A DNA stretch of 64,000 nt, taken from the NCBI RefSeq assembly GCF_010682105.1, contig NZ_JAAGWH010000013.1:557628-621627 (forward strand). Reading direction: 5' to 3'. Of this stretch, positions 8,641 to 16,833 are shown piece by piece; position 1 is the first letter of the stretch; each line of letters begins with the position of its first letter. This DNA comes from Modestobacter muralis. GTDB taxonomy: Bacteria; Actinomycetota; Actinomycetes; Mycobacteriales; Geodermatophilaceae. A model generated the notes under the pieces. That model did no database searches. It was not told the origin of the DNA and saw only the letters and a list, made by a program, of their open reading frames with translations. Both the position numbers and the translations under genes were made by a program.

Positions 8641-8994
8641 GTGACCGAGGGGCTGCTGCACACGCCGACAGCGTGCGACGGCGCCCTCGTGCGGGCCTTC
8701 GGCTTCCTGGGCAAGCGCTGGAACGGGCTCATCATCGGCGTGCTGGCCGGTGGTCCCGCGACCTTCTCCGGACTACGGCGGGCCGTGGGCGGGATCAGCG
8801 ACTCGGTCCTGTCCGACCGGCTGACCGAGCTCACCCGGGCCGGGCTCGTGCAGCGCACCGTCGACGACGGCCCGCCGGTGTCGGTCGGCTACCAGCTCAC
8901 CGAGGCCGGGCAGTCGCTGTCGCCGGTCCTCGAGCAGCTCGCCACCTGGGCCCGCACCAGCCTCCCCGAGCGGGAGTGCACCGGCGACTGCTGA
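8641..8994 (+). CDS. HxlR-family transcriptional regulator
   Basis: A 117-residue winged-helix protein with the HxlR pattern: a Cys near the N-terminus (TACDGALVRAFGFLGKRW), then FSGLRRAVGGISDSVLSDRLTELTRAGLVQR and VGYQLTEAGQSL. In HypR/YodB-like members an N-terminal Cys senses quinones or disulphide stress; the Cys here is in the corresponding place. The start at GTG 8641 is preferred over GTG 8608 because of the -10 box 6 nt upstream and because 8608 would lie within the operator region. It probably represses the divergent azoreductase. Confidence 0.85.
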   Translation: MTEGLLHTPTACDGALVRAFGFLGKRWNGLIIGVLAGGPATFSGLRRAVGGISDSVLSDRLTELTRAGLVQRTVDDGPPVSVGYQLTEAGQSLSPVLEQLATWARTSLPERECTGDC

Positions 8995-8998
8995 GCGC

Positions 8999-9454
8999 TC
9001 AGCAGCCGCAGCTCACCGCGGCCGGTGCCGTCAGCGGGTCGGCGGGGGCTCGCACGACGCCGTCCGCGGTCTGCACGGGGAGGCCCTCGCGGGCCCAGTA
9101 CTCGAAGCCGCCGATCATCTCCCGCACCCGGTACCCGAGCTGCGCCAGCGTCAGCGCCGCCCGCGTCGCGCCGTTGCAGCCCGGCCCCCAGCAGTAGGTG
9201 ACCACCGGGACGGCGGGGTCCAGCTCGGCCGCCGCCCGCACCGCGAGCTCCCGGCCGGGGAGGTGCACCGCGCCCGGGACGTGCCCCTGCGCCCAGGACT
9301 CCGCGCTGCGGCTGTCCAGCAGCACGAAGCCCGGCGCGCCGGACTCCAGCGCGGCGTGCACGTCGGAGACGTCGGTCTCGACCGCCAGCCGGCGGGCGAA
9401 GTGGACGGCGGCGTCGGCGGGCGGGGTGGACCAGTCCAGGCTCATGCCCGTCAT
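8999..9454 (-). CDS. Rhodanese-like domain protein
   Basis: A 151-residue single rhodanese domain. FVLLDSRSAESWAQGHVPGA near residue 47 is the conserved CH2A region, and the active loop reads VTYCWGPGCNGATRAA, where Cys would carry the persulphide. The end MIGGFEYWAREGLPV is typical. ATG at 9454 or at 9445 (MSLDW) may be the start. The protein ends SCGC, an added Cys pair. It is convergent with the HxlR gene: the two stop codons lie in one palindrome, TGAGCGCTCA. A sulphurtransferase role is inferred; the partner is unknown. Confidence 0.85.
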   Translation of the reverse strand: MTGMSLDWSTPPADAAVHFARRLAVETDVSDVHAALESGAPGFVLLDSRSAESWAQGHVPGAVHLPGRELAVRAAAELDPAVPVVTYCWGPGCNGATRAALTLAQLGYRVREMIGGFEYWAREGLPVQTADGVVRAPADPLTAPAAVSCGC

Positions 9455-9553
9455 CGTGGAGGCCGGCGGGCGGCCGGACGAGGGCCCTGACTGCCCGGGA
9501 CCGCAACGATCCGGACGACGTCGGACGCGGCAGGGGGTTGACGCGACCGCCTA

Positions 9554-9573
9554 CTGACATGTCAGATGTCAGT
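9554..9573. promoter_or_regulatory. Palindrome CTGACATGTCAG plus half site at the FCD regulator start
   Basis: A perfect 12-bp palindrome at 9554-9565 is followed by ATGTCAGT, repeating the right half. The proposed ATG of the regulator (9566) lies inside this repeat. The arrangement suggests autoregulation by the GntR protein encoded immediately downstream. Confidence 0.55.
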
Positions 9574-10234
9574 CGTGCCGATCGAACCCGTCTCCCGCGT
9601 GCTGCTGCGCGACCAGGCGGTGACCCTGATCCGGTCGGCGATCCTGAGCGGTGAACTGCCGCCCGGCTCGGTGGTCAAGGACAGCGCGCTGGCCGGCCGG
9701 CTGGGCCTCTCGGTCGCCCCGGTGCGCACCGCGCTGGCCCGGCTGGCCGACGAGGGGCTGGTCGAGAGCAAGCCGCAGAGCCACACCCGGGTCACCCCGC
9801 TGGTCCTCCGGCAGGTGCGTGACGCCGCGGTGGTGGTCCGCGCGATGCACGAGCTCGCCGTGGCCGAGGCCGCTCCCGCGGTCACCGCCGCGGACGTCAC
9901 CGCGATGCGGGCGGCCAACCGGCGGTTCGCCGTCGCCGTGGCCACCGGCGACCTGGACACCGCGCTGGCCGCCGACGACGAGCTGCACGACGTCCTGCTG
10001 GCCCGCTGCGGCAACGGCGCCGTGCGGGCCACGATCGACCGCTTCACCCCCGCCGTCCGGCGGCTGGAGCGGCAGCGCTTCGCCGCGGCGCACGGCCACG
10101 GGTCCGTCGTCCTGCACGAGCGACTGATCAGCGCCTGCGCGAACGGCGACGTCGCCGCCGCCGTGTCCACCACGACCGAGATCTGGACCGCCCTGCTGTC
10201 CGAGCTGGAGGAGACCCCCGATGAGCGTTCCTGA
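9566..10234 (+). CDS. GntR/FCD-family regulator, upstream of ACC deaminase
   Basis: A 222-residue regulator. The winged helix (residues 15-75) contains [28 protein letters not shown], a standard GntR start. The all-helical FCD domain follows, with [14 protein letters not shown] and a late [14 protein letters not shown] holding the His and Asp residues often used for metal or acid ligands. The start ATG lies in a palindrome; GTG at 9575 is an alternative. Its 3' end overlaps the acdS start by 14 bp, so it very likely controls the ACC deaminase gene with which it forms an operon. Confidence 0.85.
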   Translation: MSVVPIEPVSRVLLRDQAVTLIRSAILSGELPPGSVVKDSALAGRLGLSVAPVRTALARLADEGLVESKPQSHTRVTPLVLRQVRDAAVVVRAMHELAVAEAAPAVTAADVTAMRAANRRFAVAVATGDLDTALAADDELHDVLLARCGNGAVRATIDRFTPAVRRLERQRFAAAHGHGSVVLHERLISACANGDVAAAVSTTTEIWTALLSELEETPDERS

Positions 10235-11264
10235 CCCCGCCCGACCCAGCCTGGCCGACTTCCCCCGCCACCCGCTGCTGTTCGGCCCCTCGCCGGTGCA
10301 CCGCCTCGACCGGCTGACCGCGCACCTGGGTGGTGCCGCGGTATGGGCCAAGCGCGAGGACGTGAACTCCGGGATCGCCTACGGCGGCAACAAGACCCGC
10401 AAGCTGGAGTACCTGGTCGCCGAGGCCCTGGCCCAGGGCTGCGACACCCTGGTCTCGATCGGTGGCGTGCAGAGCAACCACACCCGGCAGGTCGCCGCCG
10501 TCGCCGCGCACGTGGGCCTGAAGTGCGTGCTCGTCCAGGAGAGCTGGGTCGACTGGCCCGACGCCGTCTACGACAAGGTCGGCAACATCCTCATCAGTCG
10601 GCTGGCCGGCGCCGACGTCCGGCTGGTGAAGGCCGGCTTCGGGATCGGGTTCAAGGAGAGCTGGGAAACCGCGCTCACCGAGATCACCGACCGCGGCGGC
10701 AAGCCCTACCCGATCCCGGCCGGCGCCTCGGACCACCCGCTGGGCGGGCACGGGTTCGCCAACTGGGCGCACGAGGTCGCCGCGCAGGAGGCCGAGCTCG
10801 GCGTCTTCTTCGACACCGTCGTCGTCTGCTCGGTGACCGGCTCGACCCAGGCCGGCATGGTCGCCGGCTTCGCCCAGCTGGAGGAGGCCGGTGCCCGGCC
10901 GCGCCGCGTGCTGGGCGTCGACGCCTCGGCCAAGCCCGCCGAGACCCGTGACCAGGTGCTGCGGATCGCGCAGCGGACGGCGGCCGCGATCGGCGTGCAG
11001 CGGGAGCTCACCCTCGACGACGTGGAGCTCGACGAGCGGTACCACGCGGGCGTCTACGGCATCCCGGACGCCACGACGATCGCGGCGATGGAGCTGGCCG
11101 CGCGCACCGAGGGCATGGTCACCGACCCGGTCTACGAGGGGAAGTCGATGGCGGCGACGATCGACCTGGTCGGCCGCCGGGAGATCGACCCGTCGTCCAC
11201 CGTGCTGTACGCCCACCTCGGCGGGCAGCCGGCCCTCAACGGCTACAGCGCGCTGTTCTCCTGA
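10221..11264 (+). CDS. acdS: 1-aminocyclopropane-1-carboxylate deaminase
   Basis: A 347-residue PLP enzyme converting ACC to 2-oxobutyrate and ammonia. [11 protein letters not shown] carries the PLP lysine (about Lys55), [14 protein letters not shown] the nucleophilic Ser region. DPVYEGKSM and [14 protein letters not shown] carry the Glu and Leu that separate true ACC deaminases from D-cysteine desulphhydrases. GGAGGAGA lies 6 nt before the ATG. It overlaps the GntR gene by 14 bp and is followed by a perfect terminator hairpin. In soil and rhizosphere bacteria this enzyme lowers plant ethylene; that ecological role is inference. Confidence 0.95.
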   Translation: MSVPDPARPSLADFPRHPLLFGPSPVHRLDRLTAHLGGAAVWAKREDVNSGIAYGGNKTRKLEYLVAEALAQGCDTLVSIGGVQSNHTRQVAAVAAHVGLKCVLVQESWVDWPDAVYDKVGNILISRLAGADVRLVKAGFGIGFKESWETALTEITDRGGKPYPIPAGASDHPLGGHGFANWAHEVAAQEAELGVFFDTVVVCSVTGSTQAGMVAGFAQLEEAGARPRRVLGVDASAKPAETRDQVLRIAQRTAAAIGVQRELTLDDVELDERYHAGVYGIPDATTIAAMELAARTEGMVTDPVYEGKSMAATIDLVGRREIDPSSTVLYAHLGGQPALNGYSALFS

Positions 11265-11270
11265 GTGAGC

Positions 11271-11296
11271 GCTGCCCGGCCACTCGGCCGGGCAGC
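11271..11296. terminator. Hairpin terminator between acdS and the hydrolase gene
   Basis: GCTGCCCGGCC at 11271-11281 pairs perfectly with GGCCGGGCAGC at 11286-11296 across a 4-nt loop. It lies between convergent genes. Confidence 0.8.
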
Positions 11297-11304
11297 ACCC
11301 CTCC

Positions 11305-12033
11305 TCACAGCGGGACGGCGAGACCCTCCGGGCTCGGCTGCCGCAGCGCCTCGGCGATCGACGGCCGCATCGGCTCCAGCCCGGTCCCGGCCAGGACGAC
11401 GTCCCGGACGAAGGCGTGCCAGGCACCGGAACGGCGGACCATCCCGTGCCCGCCCACGACGGTGAACCGGGCGACCCGGGCGCCGGCCCGCCGGGCGCGG
11501 ACGGCGAACTCGGCCGAGAGCCGGGCGGGCACCCAGCGGTCGCCCCGGCCGTGCAGGATCGCCACCGTCTGGTCGCGCAGGTGCATCACCGGCTCGCCGG
11601 GCGGTGTCCAGGGGGCCAGGGCGCAGACCGCGGTGACCGACGGCTCGCCGCCGGCGCGGAGCGCGGCCCGGCCGCCCATCGAGTGCCCGACCAGCACGAT
11701 CGGGACGTCGGTGCCGTGCTGGGCGCGCAGCTGCCCGATCGCCCAGCGGACGTCGGCATGGGCGTCGGCGGCCTCGCCGTTCCACCCGGCCACGCGGTAG
11801 CGGAGCAGGGCGGTCGCGATGCCGCGCTCGGCGGTGGTCGCGTGCACGTGGTTCTCGATCGCCCGCATGCGCACCAGCGACAGCGCCCGCTCCTTCGGCG
11901 GTTCGATGCTGGCGACCGTGCCGCCGTGGCAGAACAGGGCGATGCCCCGGGTCTCCCCGGCGGCGGGGCGCTGCTCGAGCGCGGGCTGCCGCGGTGCGGG
12001 TCGGTCGGCGTCCGGGGTGGTGGGGTCCGTCAC
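11305..12033 (-). CDS. Alpha/beta hydrolase
   Basis: A 242-residue alpha/beta hydrolase. An early LFCHGGTV gives the oxyanion-hole segment, IVLVGHSMGGRAALR at about residue 115 is the nucleophile elbow, ILHGRGDRWVPA carries the acid Asp, and VVGGHGMVRRSG the catalytic His. It has no signal peptide. The substrate is unknown. A GTG start at 12033 places it 1 nt after the stop of the small membrane protein gene at 12035-12238, so the two are probably co-transcribed. Confidence 0.8.
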   Translation of the reverse strand: MTDPTTPDADRPAPRQPALEQRPAAGETRGIALFCHGGTVASIEPPKERALSLVRMRAIENHVHATTAERGIATALLRYRVAGWNGEAADAHADVRWAIGQLRAQHGTDVPIVLVGHSMGGRAALRAGGEPSVTAVCALAPWTPPGEPVMHLRDQTVAILHGRGDRWVPARLSAEFAVRARRAGARVARFTVVGGHGMVRRSGAWHAFVRDVVLAGTGLEPMRPSIAEALRQPSPEGLAVPL

Positions 12034-12034
12034 C

Positions 12035-12238
12035 TCAGCGGCGCTTGCGGCCGCCGCGCAGCCGGTCGCGCGTGCGGTCGCCGAGGGCGCCTGCCTTGAG
12101 CAGCCCGTTGCTCACCGAGGTGGGCCCGTTGCGCCGCTCGAGGGTCTGGCCGAGCTTGCGCAGCAGGCCGCTGGCGAGCGGGACGATGAAGGTGAGCAGG
12201 ATCCACGTGCGGAACCGGCGGGTGAGGAAGAGCCACAT
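12035..12238 (-). CDS. Small single-span membrane protein
   Basis: A 67-residue protein: MWLFLTRRFRTWILLTFIVP begins with a short hydrophobic helix, followed by a basic tail rich in Arg and Lys (TRDRLRGGRKRR). The family is not recognised. High GC at codon position 3 and the 1-nt spacing to the hydrolase gene support it as real. The helix and basic tail suggest an inner-membrane protein with a cytoplasmic C-terminus, which is inference. Confidence 0.65.
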   Translation of the reverse strand: MWLFLTRRFRTWILLTFIVPLASGLLRKLGQTLERRNGPTSVSNGLLKAGALGDRTRDRLRGGRKRR

Positions 12239-12352
12239 GATCAGCAGTCTGCCCGGATCGGCGGCTGCGCAACCGGGCCGGGCCTAGACCGGTCGCCGCC
12301 CGGGACCGGCGCCGCGGTCGTGCCCTCCGCCCGGGCAGGACCGGGCGCGGGG

Positions 12353-14590
12353 TCACCGCAGTCGCACGCAGATGACGGCGACGTCGTCGGAGGGCGTGTC
12401 GGCCAGGCGCATCAGCACGGCGCACAGGTCTGCGGGGTCGGCGGTGTCCGGCTGTGCGGTCAGGGTGGCGAGCAGCCGGTCGATCCCCTGGTCGAGGTCC
12501 TGGTCGTGGCGTTCGATGAGACCGTCGGTGTAGGCGACCAGCGTGCTGCCGCGCGGTGCCCACACGGTGGCCGAGGTGCGGGTCGTGGTCGCGTCGACGC
12601 CGAGGATCAGCCCGTGGACGTCGGCCAGCAGGTGGACGGTGCCGTCGGGGTGGCGCAGGACCAGCGGTGGGTGCCCGGCGTTGGCGACCTCCAGCCGCCA
12701 CCGGTCGTCCCCGGCCGTGGGCCGGTGGGCGTGCACGTGGGCCAGGGTGGCCAGCCCCGGGACCGAGAGCACGTCCATCAGCTCGTCGACGCGGGCCAGC
12801 ACGTCGGCGGGGTCGGGACGGGCGGCGTCGTGGGCGCTGGCGCGCAGCAGGCCGCGGAGCTGGCCCATGGTGGCCGCCGCGTCGATGTCGTGGCCGGCGA
12901 CGTCGCCGATGCTGATCCCGATGCTCCCGTCGGGCAGGGCCAGCAGGTCGTAGAAGTCGCCACCCACGGCGGCGGCGGCGGACGCGGACTCGTACCGGGC
13001 CGCGGCCTGCACGTCGGGCAGGTCGGGGAGGGTGGGCAGCAGGGCGCGCTGCAGGGCCTCGGCGACGGAGCGCTGCCCCTGGTAGAGCCGGGCGTTGTCC
13101 AGGGCCAGCCCGGCCCGGCCGGCCAGGTCGCCGAGCAGCTCCACGGCGTCGCGGTCGAAGGCGCCGGTGCGGGTGCTGGTGAGCACCAGCACGCCCAGCG
13201 TGGTGTCCCGGGCCCGCAGGGGGAGGGCGATGAGGGACCCGATGGCGAGCTGGTCGATGAGCTGGTGGACGGAGGAGTCGGGATAACGCACCCGGGCGTC
13301 GGCCGACGACACGTCCGGGACCACCGTGGCGCCACCGCTGCGCAGCGAGTCGGCCGCGGGGGAGCGCGGTGCCAGCGGCCGGCCGGTGACCTTCCTGCCC
13401 AGCCGGGCGAGCTCGTCGTCCAGGCCGTCCCGGTGCCGCAGCACGGTGGAGGTGACGACGTCCTCGGCGCCCAGGCGGGCGATGAGCACCGAGTCGGCCA
13501 GGGTGGGCACGCACAGCTCGGCGATGCGCTGCATGAGGTCGTCGACGTCCAGCGTGCCGGTCAGCGTCGCCGACGCCTCGCTCATCAGCTGCAGCCGCCG
13601 GCGGGCGGCCTCGGCGGTCTGCCGGGCCTGCCGCTCCGCCCGGAGCGCGGACTCGCGCTGCTGCTCCAGCCGGACCCGTGCGGTGACGTCGTGCTGCACC
13701 CCGACGAAGCTGGCCAGCTCACCGGCGCCGTCGAAGATCGGCGTCAGGGTCAGCTGGTTCCAGAACGTGGACCCGTCGGCCCGGTAGTTGAGCAGCGTCA
13801 CGGTCTCCTGGCGACCGGCCGCGACCGCCTCGCGGACGACGGTCACCGACTCAGGGTCGGTGTCCGGGCCCTGCAGGAAGCGGCAGTTGAAGCCGATCGC
13901 CCGCTCCGCCGGGTAGCCGGTCACCGCGGTGAACGCCGGGTTGACCCAGACCAGCGGGGCGTCGGGGAGGCGGGCGTCGGCGATGGTGAAGCAGACCTCG
14001 GTGGCCTCGATCGCCTGCTCCTGCAGCCGGCGCAGGCCCTCGTCGGCGTGCTGCGGCTCCGCGCCCCGGTCCTCGGCGACGGGGAGCAGGACGACCAGCG
14101 AGAGGTCCCGGTGGGCGTGCTGGTCGGCGTCGTGCGGTGTCGCGTCGCGGTCGAGCGGCAGGCCGGTGATCGACAGCAGCTGCCCCGGGTCGGTGCCTGC
14201 GGGCAGGCGCACCGGTTCGCCGTCGACCGGCAGCCCCCGGGTGAGGCGGGACAGCGGTGCGTCGGCGCCGTGCAGGGCACCGCCGGAGGCGTCGGTCAGG
14301 CCGGCCGCGGCCGCCCAGGCATCGAGGCCGACGGGCAGCCGGACGTCCCCGGCCAGGGCGATCGCGGCCCGGTTGGCGTAGGTCACCGCCCCGTCGCGCC
14401 GGTCCACCAGCAGCACGGCGACCACGGACCCGCCCAGGACGGCCGGGAGCGACCCCGCGTCCCGGGGCCCGGTGGTGGCGGCCCGGGCCAGCCCGTCCGC
14501 CCGGGGGTCGCGCCGGGCGGTGGCCGGTCGGTCCCGGCCCGGGTCGACCGGGCCGGCGGAGGAGCCCCCGGCCTGCTCCGCGCCCGGCAC
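12353..14590 (-). CDS. LOV-GAF-SpoIIE blue-light sensor phosphatase
   Basis: A 745-residue multidomain regulator. Residues about 45-165 form a PAS-like segment. Residues about 205-310 are a LOV domain: GFNCRFLQG holds the photoactive Cys (Cys236), with LNYRADGSTFWNQL and VGVQHDVT giving the FMN-contacting Asn and Gln. A short coiled coil leads to a GAF domain (about 335-480) and a PP2C/SpoIIE phosphatase (about 510-745: VGGDFYDLL, IGDVAGHD, DDVAVICV). By family knowledge, blue light forms a flavin-Cys adduct that alters phosphatase activity on a STAS protein. GTG 14590 is chosen because a perfect GGAGGT lies 6 nt upstream; ATG 14620 is also possible. The candidate partner STAS gene at 30054 is not adjacent. 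Confidence 0.88.
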   Translation of the reverse strand: MPGAEQAGGSSAGPVDPGRDRPATARRDPRADGLARAATTGPRDAGSLPAVLGGSVVAVLLVDRRDGAVTYANRAAIALAGDVRLPVGLDAWAAAAGLTDASGGALHGADAPLSRLTRGLPVDGEPVRLPAGTDPGQLLSITGLPLDRDATPHDADQHAHRDLSLVVLLPVAEDRGAEPQHADEGLRRLQEQAIEATEVCFTIADARLPDAPLVWVNPAFTAVTGYPAERAIGFNCRFLQGPDTDPESVTVVREAVAAGRQETVTLLNYRADGSTFWNQLTLTPIFDGAGELASFVGVQHDVTARVRLEQQRESALRAERQARQTAEAARRRLQLMSEASATLTGTLDVDDLMQRIAELCVPTLADSVLIARLGAEDVVTSTVLRHRDGLDDELARLGRKVTGRPLAPRSPAADSLRSGGATVVPDVSSADARVRYPDSSVHQLIDQLAIGSLIALPLRARDTTLGVLVLTSTRTGAFDRDAVELLGDLAGRAGLALDNARLYQGQRSVAEALQRALLPTLPDLPDVQAAARYESASAAAAVGGDFYDLLALPDGSIGISIGDVAGHDIDAAATMGQLRGLLRASAHDAARPDPADVLARVDELMDVLSVPGLATLAHVHAHRPTAGDDRWRLEVANAGHPPLVLRHPDGTVHLLADVHGLILGVDATTTRTSATVWAPRGSTLVAYTDGLIERHDQDLDQGIDRLLATLTAQPDTADPADLCAVLMRLADTPSDDVAVICVRLR

Positions 14591-14922
14591 CGGGGGACCT
14601 CCGTGACGTGCTCCGTGCATGGTCGAACAGTAGGTGACGCACCACCGACCGGCGGCCGAGCGGCCGGGGAGGTGGCCGGACCACCCGGCGGCGGTCAGCG
14701 CCTCGCGGACCGACGGCCAGCCGGCGAGCGCCGTCCGGACGGCGGGGTGGGTCTCCTCCGCCAGCGCCTGTGCGTGCGCCCGGGCCAGCACGTCGTCCAG
14801 CTCCACCGGTGCACCCGTGGCCGCCGACTCGACCGCCGCCTCGACCATGGCCAGGCGCCGTTCCACGACGTCTGCGCGCCGGGGGCGGCTGCGCGACGGG
14901 CACCGCTCGCAGGTCGCCCGGC
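14591..14922 (-). other. Open stretch upstream of the LOV gene in the same frame, unassigned
   Basis: This 332-bp gap has no separate gene, but on the minus strand the LOV reading frame stays open through it. From about 14866 to 14640 it shows strong GC bias at the third codon position, as real genes here do. It would encode an acidic, helix-like stretch starting at GTG 14866 or ATG 14848. It is either an N-terminal extension of the LOV protein, a remnant of a gene, or chance. The low third-position GC between 14620 and 14591 argues that coding is interrupted. Confidence 0.35.
14627..14632 (-). promoter_or_regulatory. -10 box for the LOV phosphatase gene
   Basis: On the minus strand TACTGT lies 6 nt before ATG 14620. 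It gives either a leaderless message or, with the GGAGGT/GTG start at 14590, a 30-nt leader. Confidence 0.5.
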
Positions 14923-15948
14923 TCAGTCCGGGTCGGGCGCCAGCCGGACGACGGCCTTGCCGGTGTTGCCACCGCGCAGCAGCATGTCCAGGAACGCGTC
15001 GACGGCGGAGTCGAGCCCGTCGTGGACGGTCTCCCGGGCCTGCACCGACCCCTCGCGCAGCCAGCCGGGGACCGTGGCCAGGAAGTCCGGGCGCAGGTCC
15101 GCGTGGTCGCCGACCAGGAAGCCCTCCAGCCTGACCCGCTTGCCCACCAGCTGCGTCAGGTTGCGCGGCCCGGGCGGGGGCTCGGTGGCGTTGTAGGCCG
15201 AGATCGCGCCGCACAGCGCCGCGCGGCCGTGCTCCCGGAACGCGCTGACCGCAGCCTCCAGGTGCTCGCCGCCGACGTTGTCGAAGAAGACGTCGATGCC
15301 CTCGGGGGCCGCCGCGGCGAGCAGCTCGCGAACCGGGCCGTCGTGGTAGTCGAAGGCGGCGTCGAAGCCGAGGTCCCCGGTCAGCCAGCGCACCTTCTCC
15401 GGGGTGCCGGCGCTGCCCACGACCCGGGCCGCACCGCGGAGCCGGGCGAACTGGCCGACCAGGCTGCCCACCGCGCCTGCGGCACCGGAGACGAACACCG
15501 TCTCGCCCGCGGTGAAGGAGGCGACCCGGAACAGCCCGGCCCAGGCGGTGAGCCCGGGCATGCCCAGCACGCCCAGGTAGAGCGACAGCGGCAGGCCGGG
15601 CAGCGGTTCGACCGGCCGGACGCTCGTCGCCGGCAGGACCGCGACGTCGCGCCAGCCCAGTCCGTGCAGCACGAGCGTCCCCTCGGGCACGTCGGGGGAG
15701 CGGGAGGCCACCACCTGCCCGACCGTGGCGCCCTCCATCGTGGCGTCGAGCTCCCAGCTGGGCGCGTAGGACCGCGCCGCGCTCATCCGGCCGCGCATGT
15801 AGGGGTCGACCGACAGGGCGATCGTGCGGACGGCGACCTCGCCGGGACCGGGGTCGGGACGCTCGGTGTCGACAAGCCGGAAGTCCTCGGGCACCGGCTC
15901 GCCCTGGGGACGACGGACCAGCTGCCACTCACGGGTGGGGATCGGCAT
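14923..15948 (-). CDS. NADP-dependent oxidoreductase, MDR family (CurA-like)
   Basis: A 341-residue zinc-free medium-chain reductase of the leukotriene B4 dehydrogenase/curcumin reductase group. [10 protein letters not shown] near residue 50 is the group hallmark, and [20 protein letters not shown] near residue 150 is the NADP-binding loop. [13 protein letters not shown] and a late [11 protein letters not shown] follow the family pattern. These enzymes reduce the double bond of enones. No linked pathway genes are visible. The ATG has GGGAG directly in front of it, with too little spacing to be a useful ribosome-binding site. Confidence 0.9.
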   Translation of the reverse strand: MPIPTREWQLVRRPQGEPVPEDFRLVDTERPDPGPGEVAVRTIALSVDPYMRGRMSAARSYAPSWELDATMEGATVGQVVASRSPDVPEGTLVLHGLGWRDVAVLPATSVRPVEPLPGLPLSLYLGVLGMPGLTAWAGLFRVASFTAGETVFVSGAAGAVGSLVGQFARLRGAARVVGSAGTPEKVRWLTGDLGFDAAFDYHDGPVRELLAAAAPEGIDVFFDNVGGEHLEAAVSAFREHGRAALCGAISAYNATEPPPGPRNLTQLVGKRVRLEGFLVGDHADLRPDFLATVPGWLREGSVQARETVHDGLDSAVDAFLDMLLRGGNTGKAVVRLAPDPD

Positions 15949-16009
15949 CTCCCGAGGGTGCGCCTGTGAGCGTCACCGCAGTCGCTCCGGGTCCGGTCGG
16001 GTCCTTGAT

Positions 16010-16015
16010 TACGAT
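16010..16015 (+). promoter_or_regulatory. -10 box of leaderless msrA
   Basis: TACGAT followed by 6 nt and the GTG start at 16022, the same spacing as at the HxlR, MarR and other genes in the window. Confidence 0.65.
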
Positions 16016-16021
16016 CGGACC

Positions 16022-16675
16022 GTGTTCTTCTCCCGTGCCAGGACCAGGCCGGTCACCGCGGCGGACGCCCTGACCGGCCGTTCCCAGCCGCTCGCCGGCG
16101 TCCCCGAGGTGCACGCGGTCAACGGCAACCGCATCCAGCCGCCGTTCCCCGAGGGCATGCAGACCGCCGTCTTCGGCGCCGGCTGCTTCTGGGGTGTCGA
16201 GAAGGTCTTCTGGGAGACCCCGGGCGTGTACTCGACCGCCGCGGGCTACGCCGGCGGGTTCACGCCGAACCCGACGTACGACGAGGTCTGCTCCGCGCGC
16301 ACCGGCCACACCGAGGTCGTCCTGGTCGTGTTCGACCCGGCCGTGATCTTCTACGAGCGCCTGCTCAAGGAGTTCTGGGAGGAGCACGACCCGACCCAGG
16401 GCATGCGCCAGGGCAACGACATCGGCACCCAGTACCGCTCGGCGGTCTACACCTCCGGCGCCGAGCAGGCGGCCGCGGCGGAGGCCAGCCGCGGTCTCTT
16501 CCAGGAGCGGCTGACCGCCGCCGGCTACGGCGACATCACCACCGAGATCGCTCCGCTCGGAGACTTCTTCCACGCCGAGGCGTACCACCAGCAGTACCTG
16601 CACAAGGTGCCGCACGGCTACTGCCCGGTGAACTCCACCGGCGTCAGCTGCCCCGTGGGCCTGCCCGGCGTCTGA
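16022..16675 (+). CDS. msrA: Peptide methionine (S)-S-oxide reductase
   Basis: A 217-residue Msr[20 protein letters not shown] near residue 55 has the catalytic Cys in the GCFWG motif. [32 protein letters not shown] and the C-terminal [20 protein letters not shown], with two recycling Cys residues, complete the family pattern. It repairs oxidised Met using thioredoxin. The N-terminal extension of about 45 residues before the core is usual for actinobacterial forms. The GTG start is supported by the -10 box 6 nt upstream. Confidence 0.95.
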   Translation: MFFSRARTRPVTAADALTGRSQPLAGVPEVHAVNGNRIQPPFPEGMQTAVFGAGCFWGVEKVFWETPGVYSTAAGYAGGFTPNPTYDEVCSARTGHTEVVLVVFDPAVIFYERLLKEFWEEHDPTQGMRQGNDIGTQYRSAVYTSGAEQAAAAEASRGLFQERLTAAGYGDITTEIAPLGDFFHAEAYHQQYLHKVPHGYCPVNSTGVSCPVGLPGV

Positions 16676-16676
16676 A

Positions 16677-16730
16677 CAAGGACCTCCTCGCCCTCACCAC
16701 TCGTTCCTCATGGCGGGCCTCTGCGGGGCC
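16677..16730 (+). repeat. AAGGACC hairpin element, downstream of msrA
   Basis: Begins AAGGACC 2 nt after the msrA stop and ends GGGGCC. It aligns with the reverse-strand element at 2789-2847 along its length. The outer stem is less perfect here than in other copies. A second, shortened copy follows. Confidence 0.65.
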
Positions 16731-16731
16731 T

Positions 16732-16780
16732 GACCCTCGCCACCCACTCGCACGCTCGCGGCGGGACCCTGCGAGGGGCC
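16732..16780 (+). repeat. Second, truncated hairpin element in tandem
   Basis: This stretch matches the inner and distal parts of the element (CCCTCGCC...CACTCGCACGCTCG...GGGACCCTGCGAGGGGCC) but lacks the AAGGACC head. The words CTGACCCTCGCC repeat on both sides of it, which suggests a local duplication. The gap 16676-16833 is filled by these two copies. Confidence 0.55.
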
Positions 16781-16833
16781 CTGACCCTCGCCCGCCCGGC
16801 CGGGCGGGCGGCGCACACGGCAGAGTGGGCTGC

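Noticed and set aside
9566..11264. D-cysteine desulphhydrase instead of ACC deaminase
   Set aside because: The Glu in DPVYEGKS and the Leu in [13 protein letters not shown] are those of true ACC deaminases.
11819..15196. A 1125-codon plus-strand frame opposite the LOV phosphatase
   Set aside because: Low-complexity Gly/Gln/Arg/Val composition, no motifs, and antisense to clear LOV, GAF and PP2C domains.
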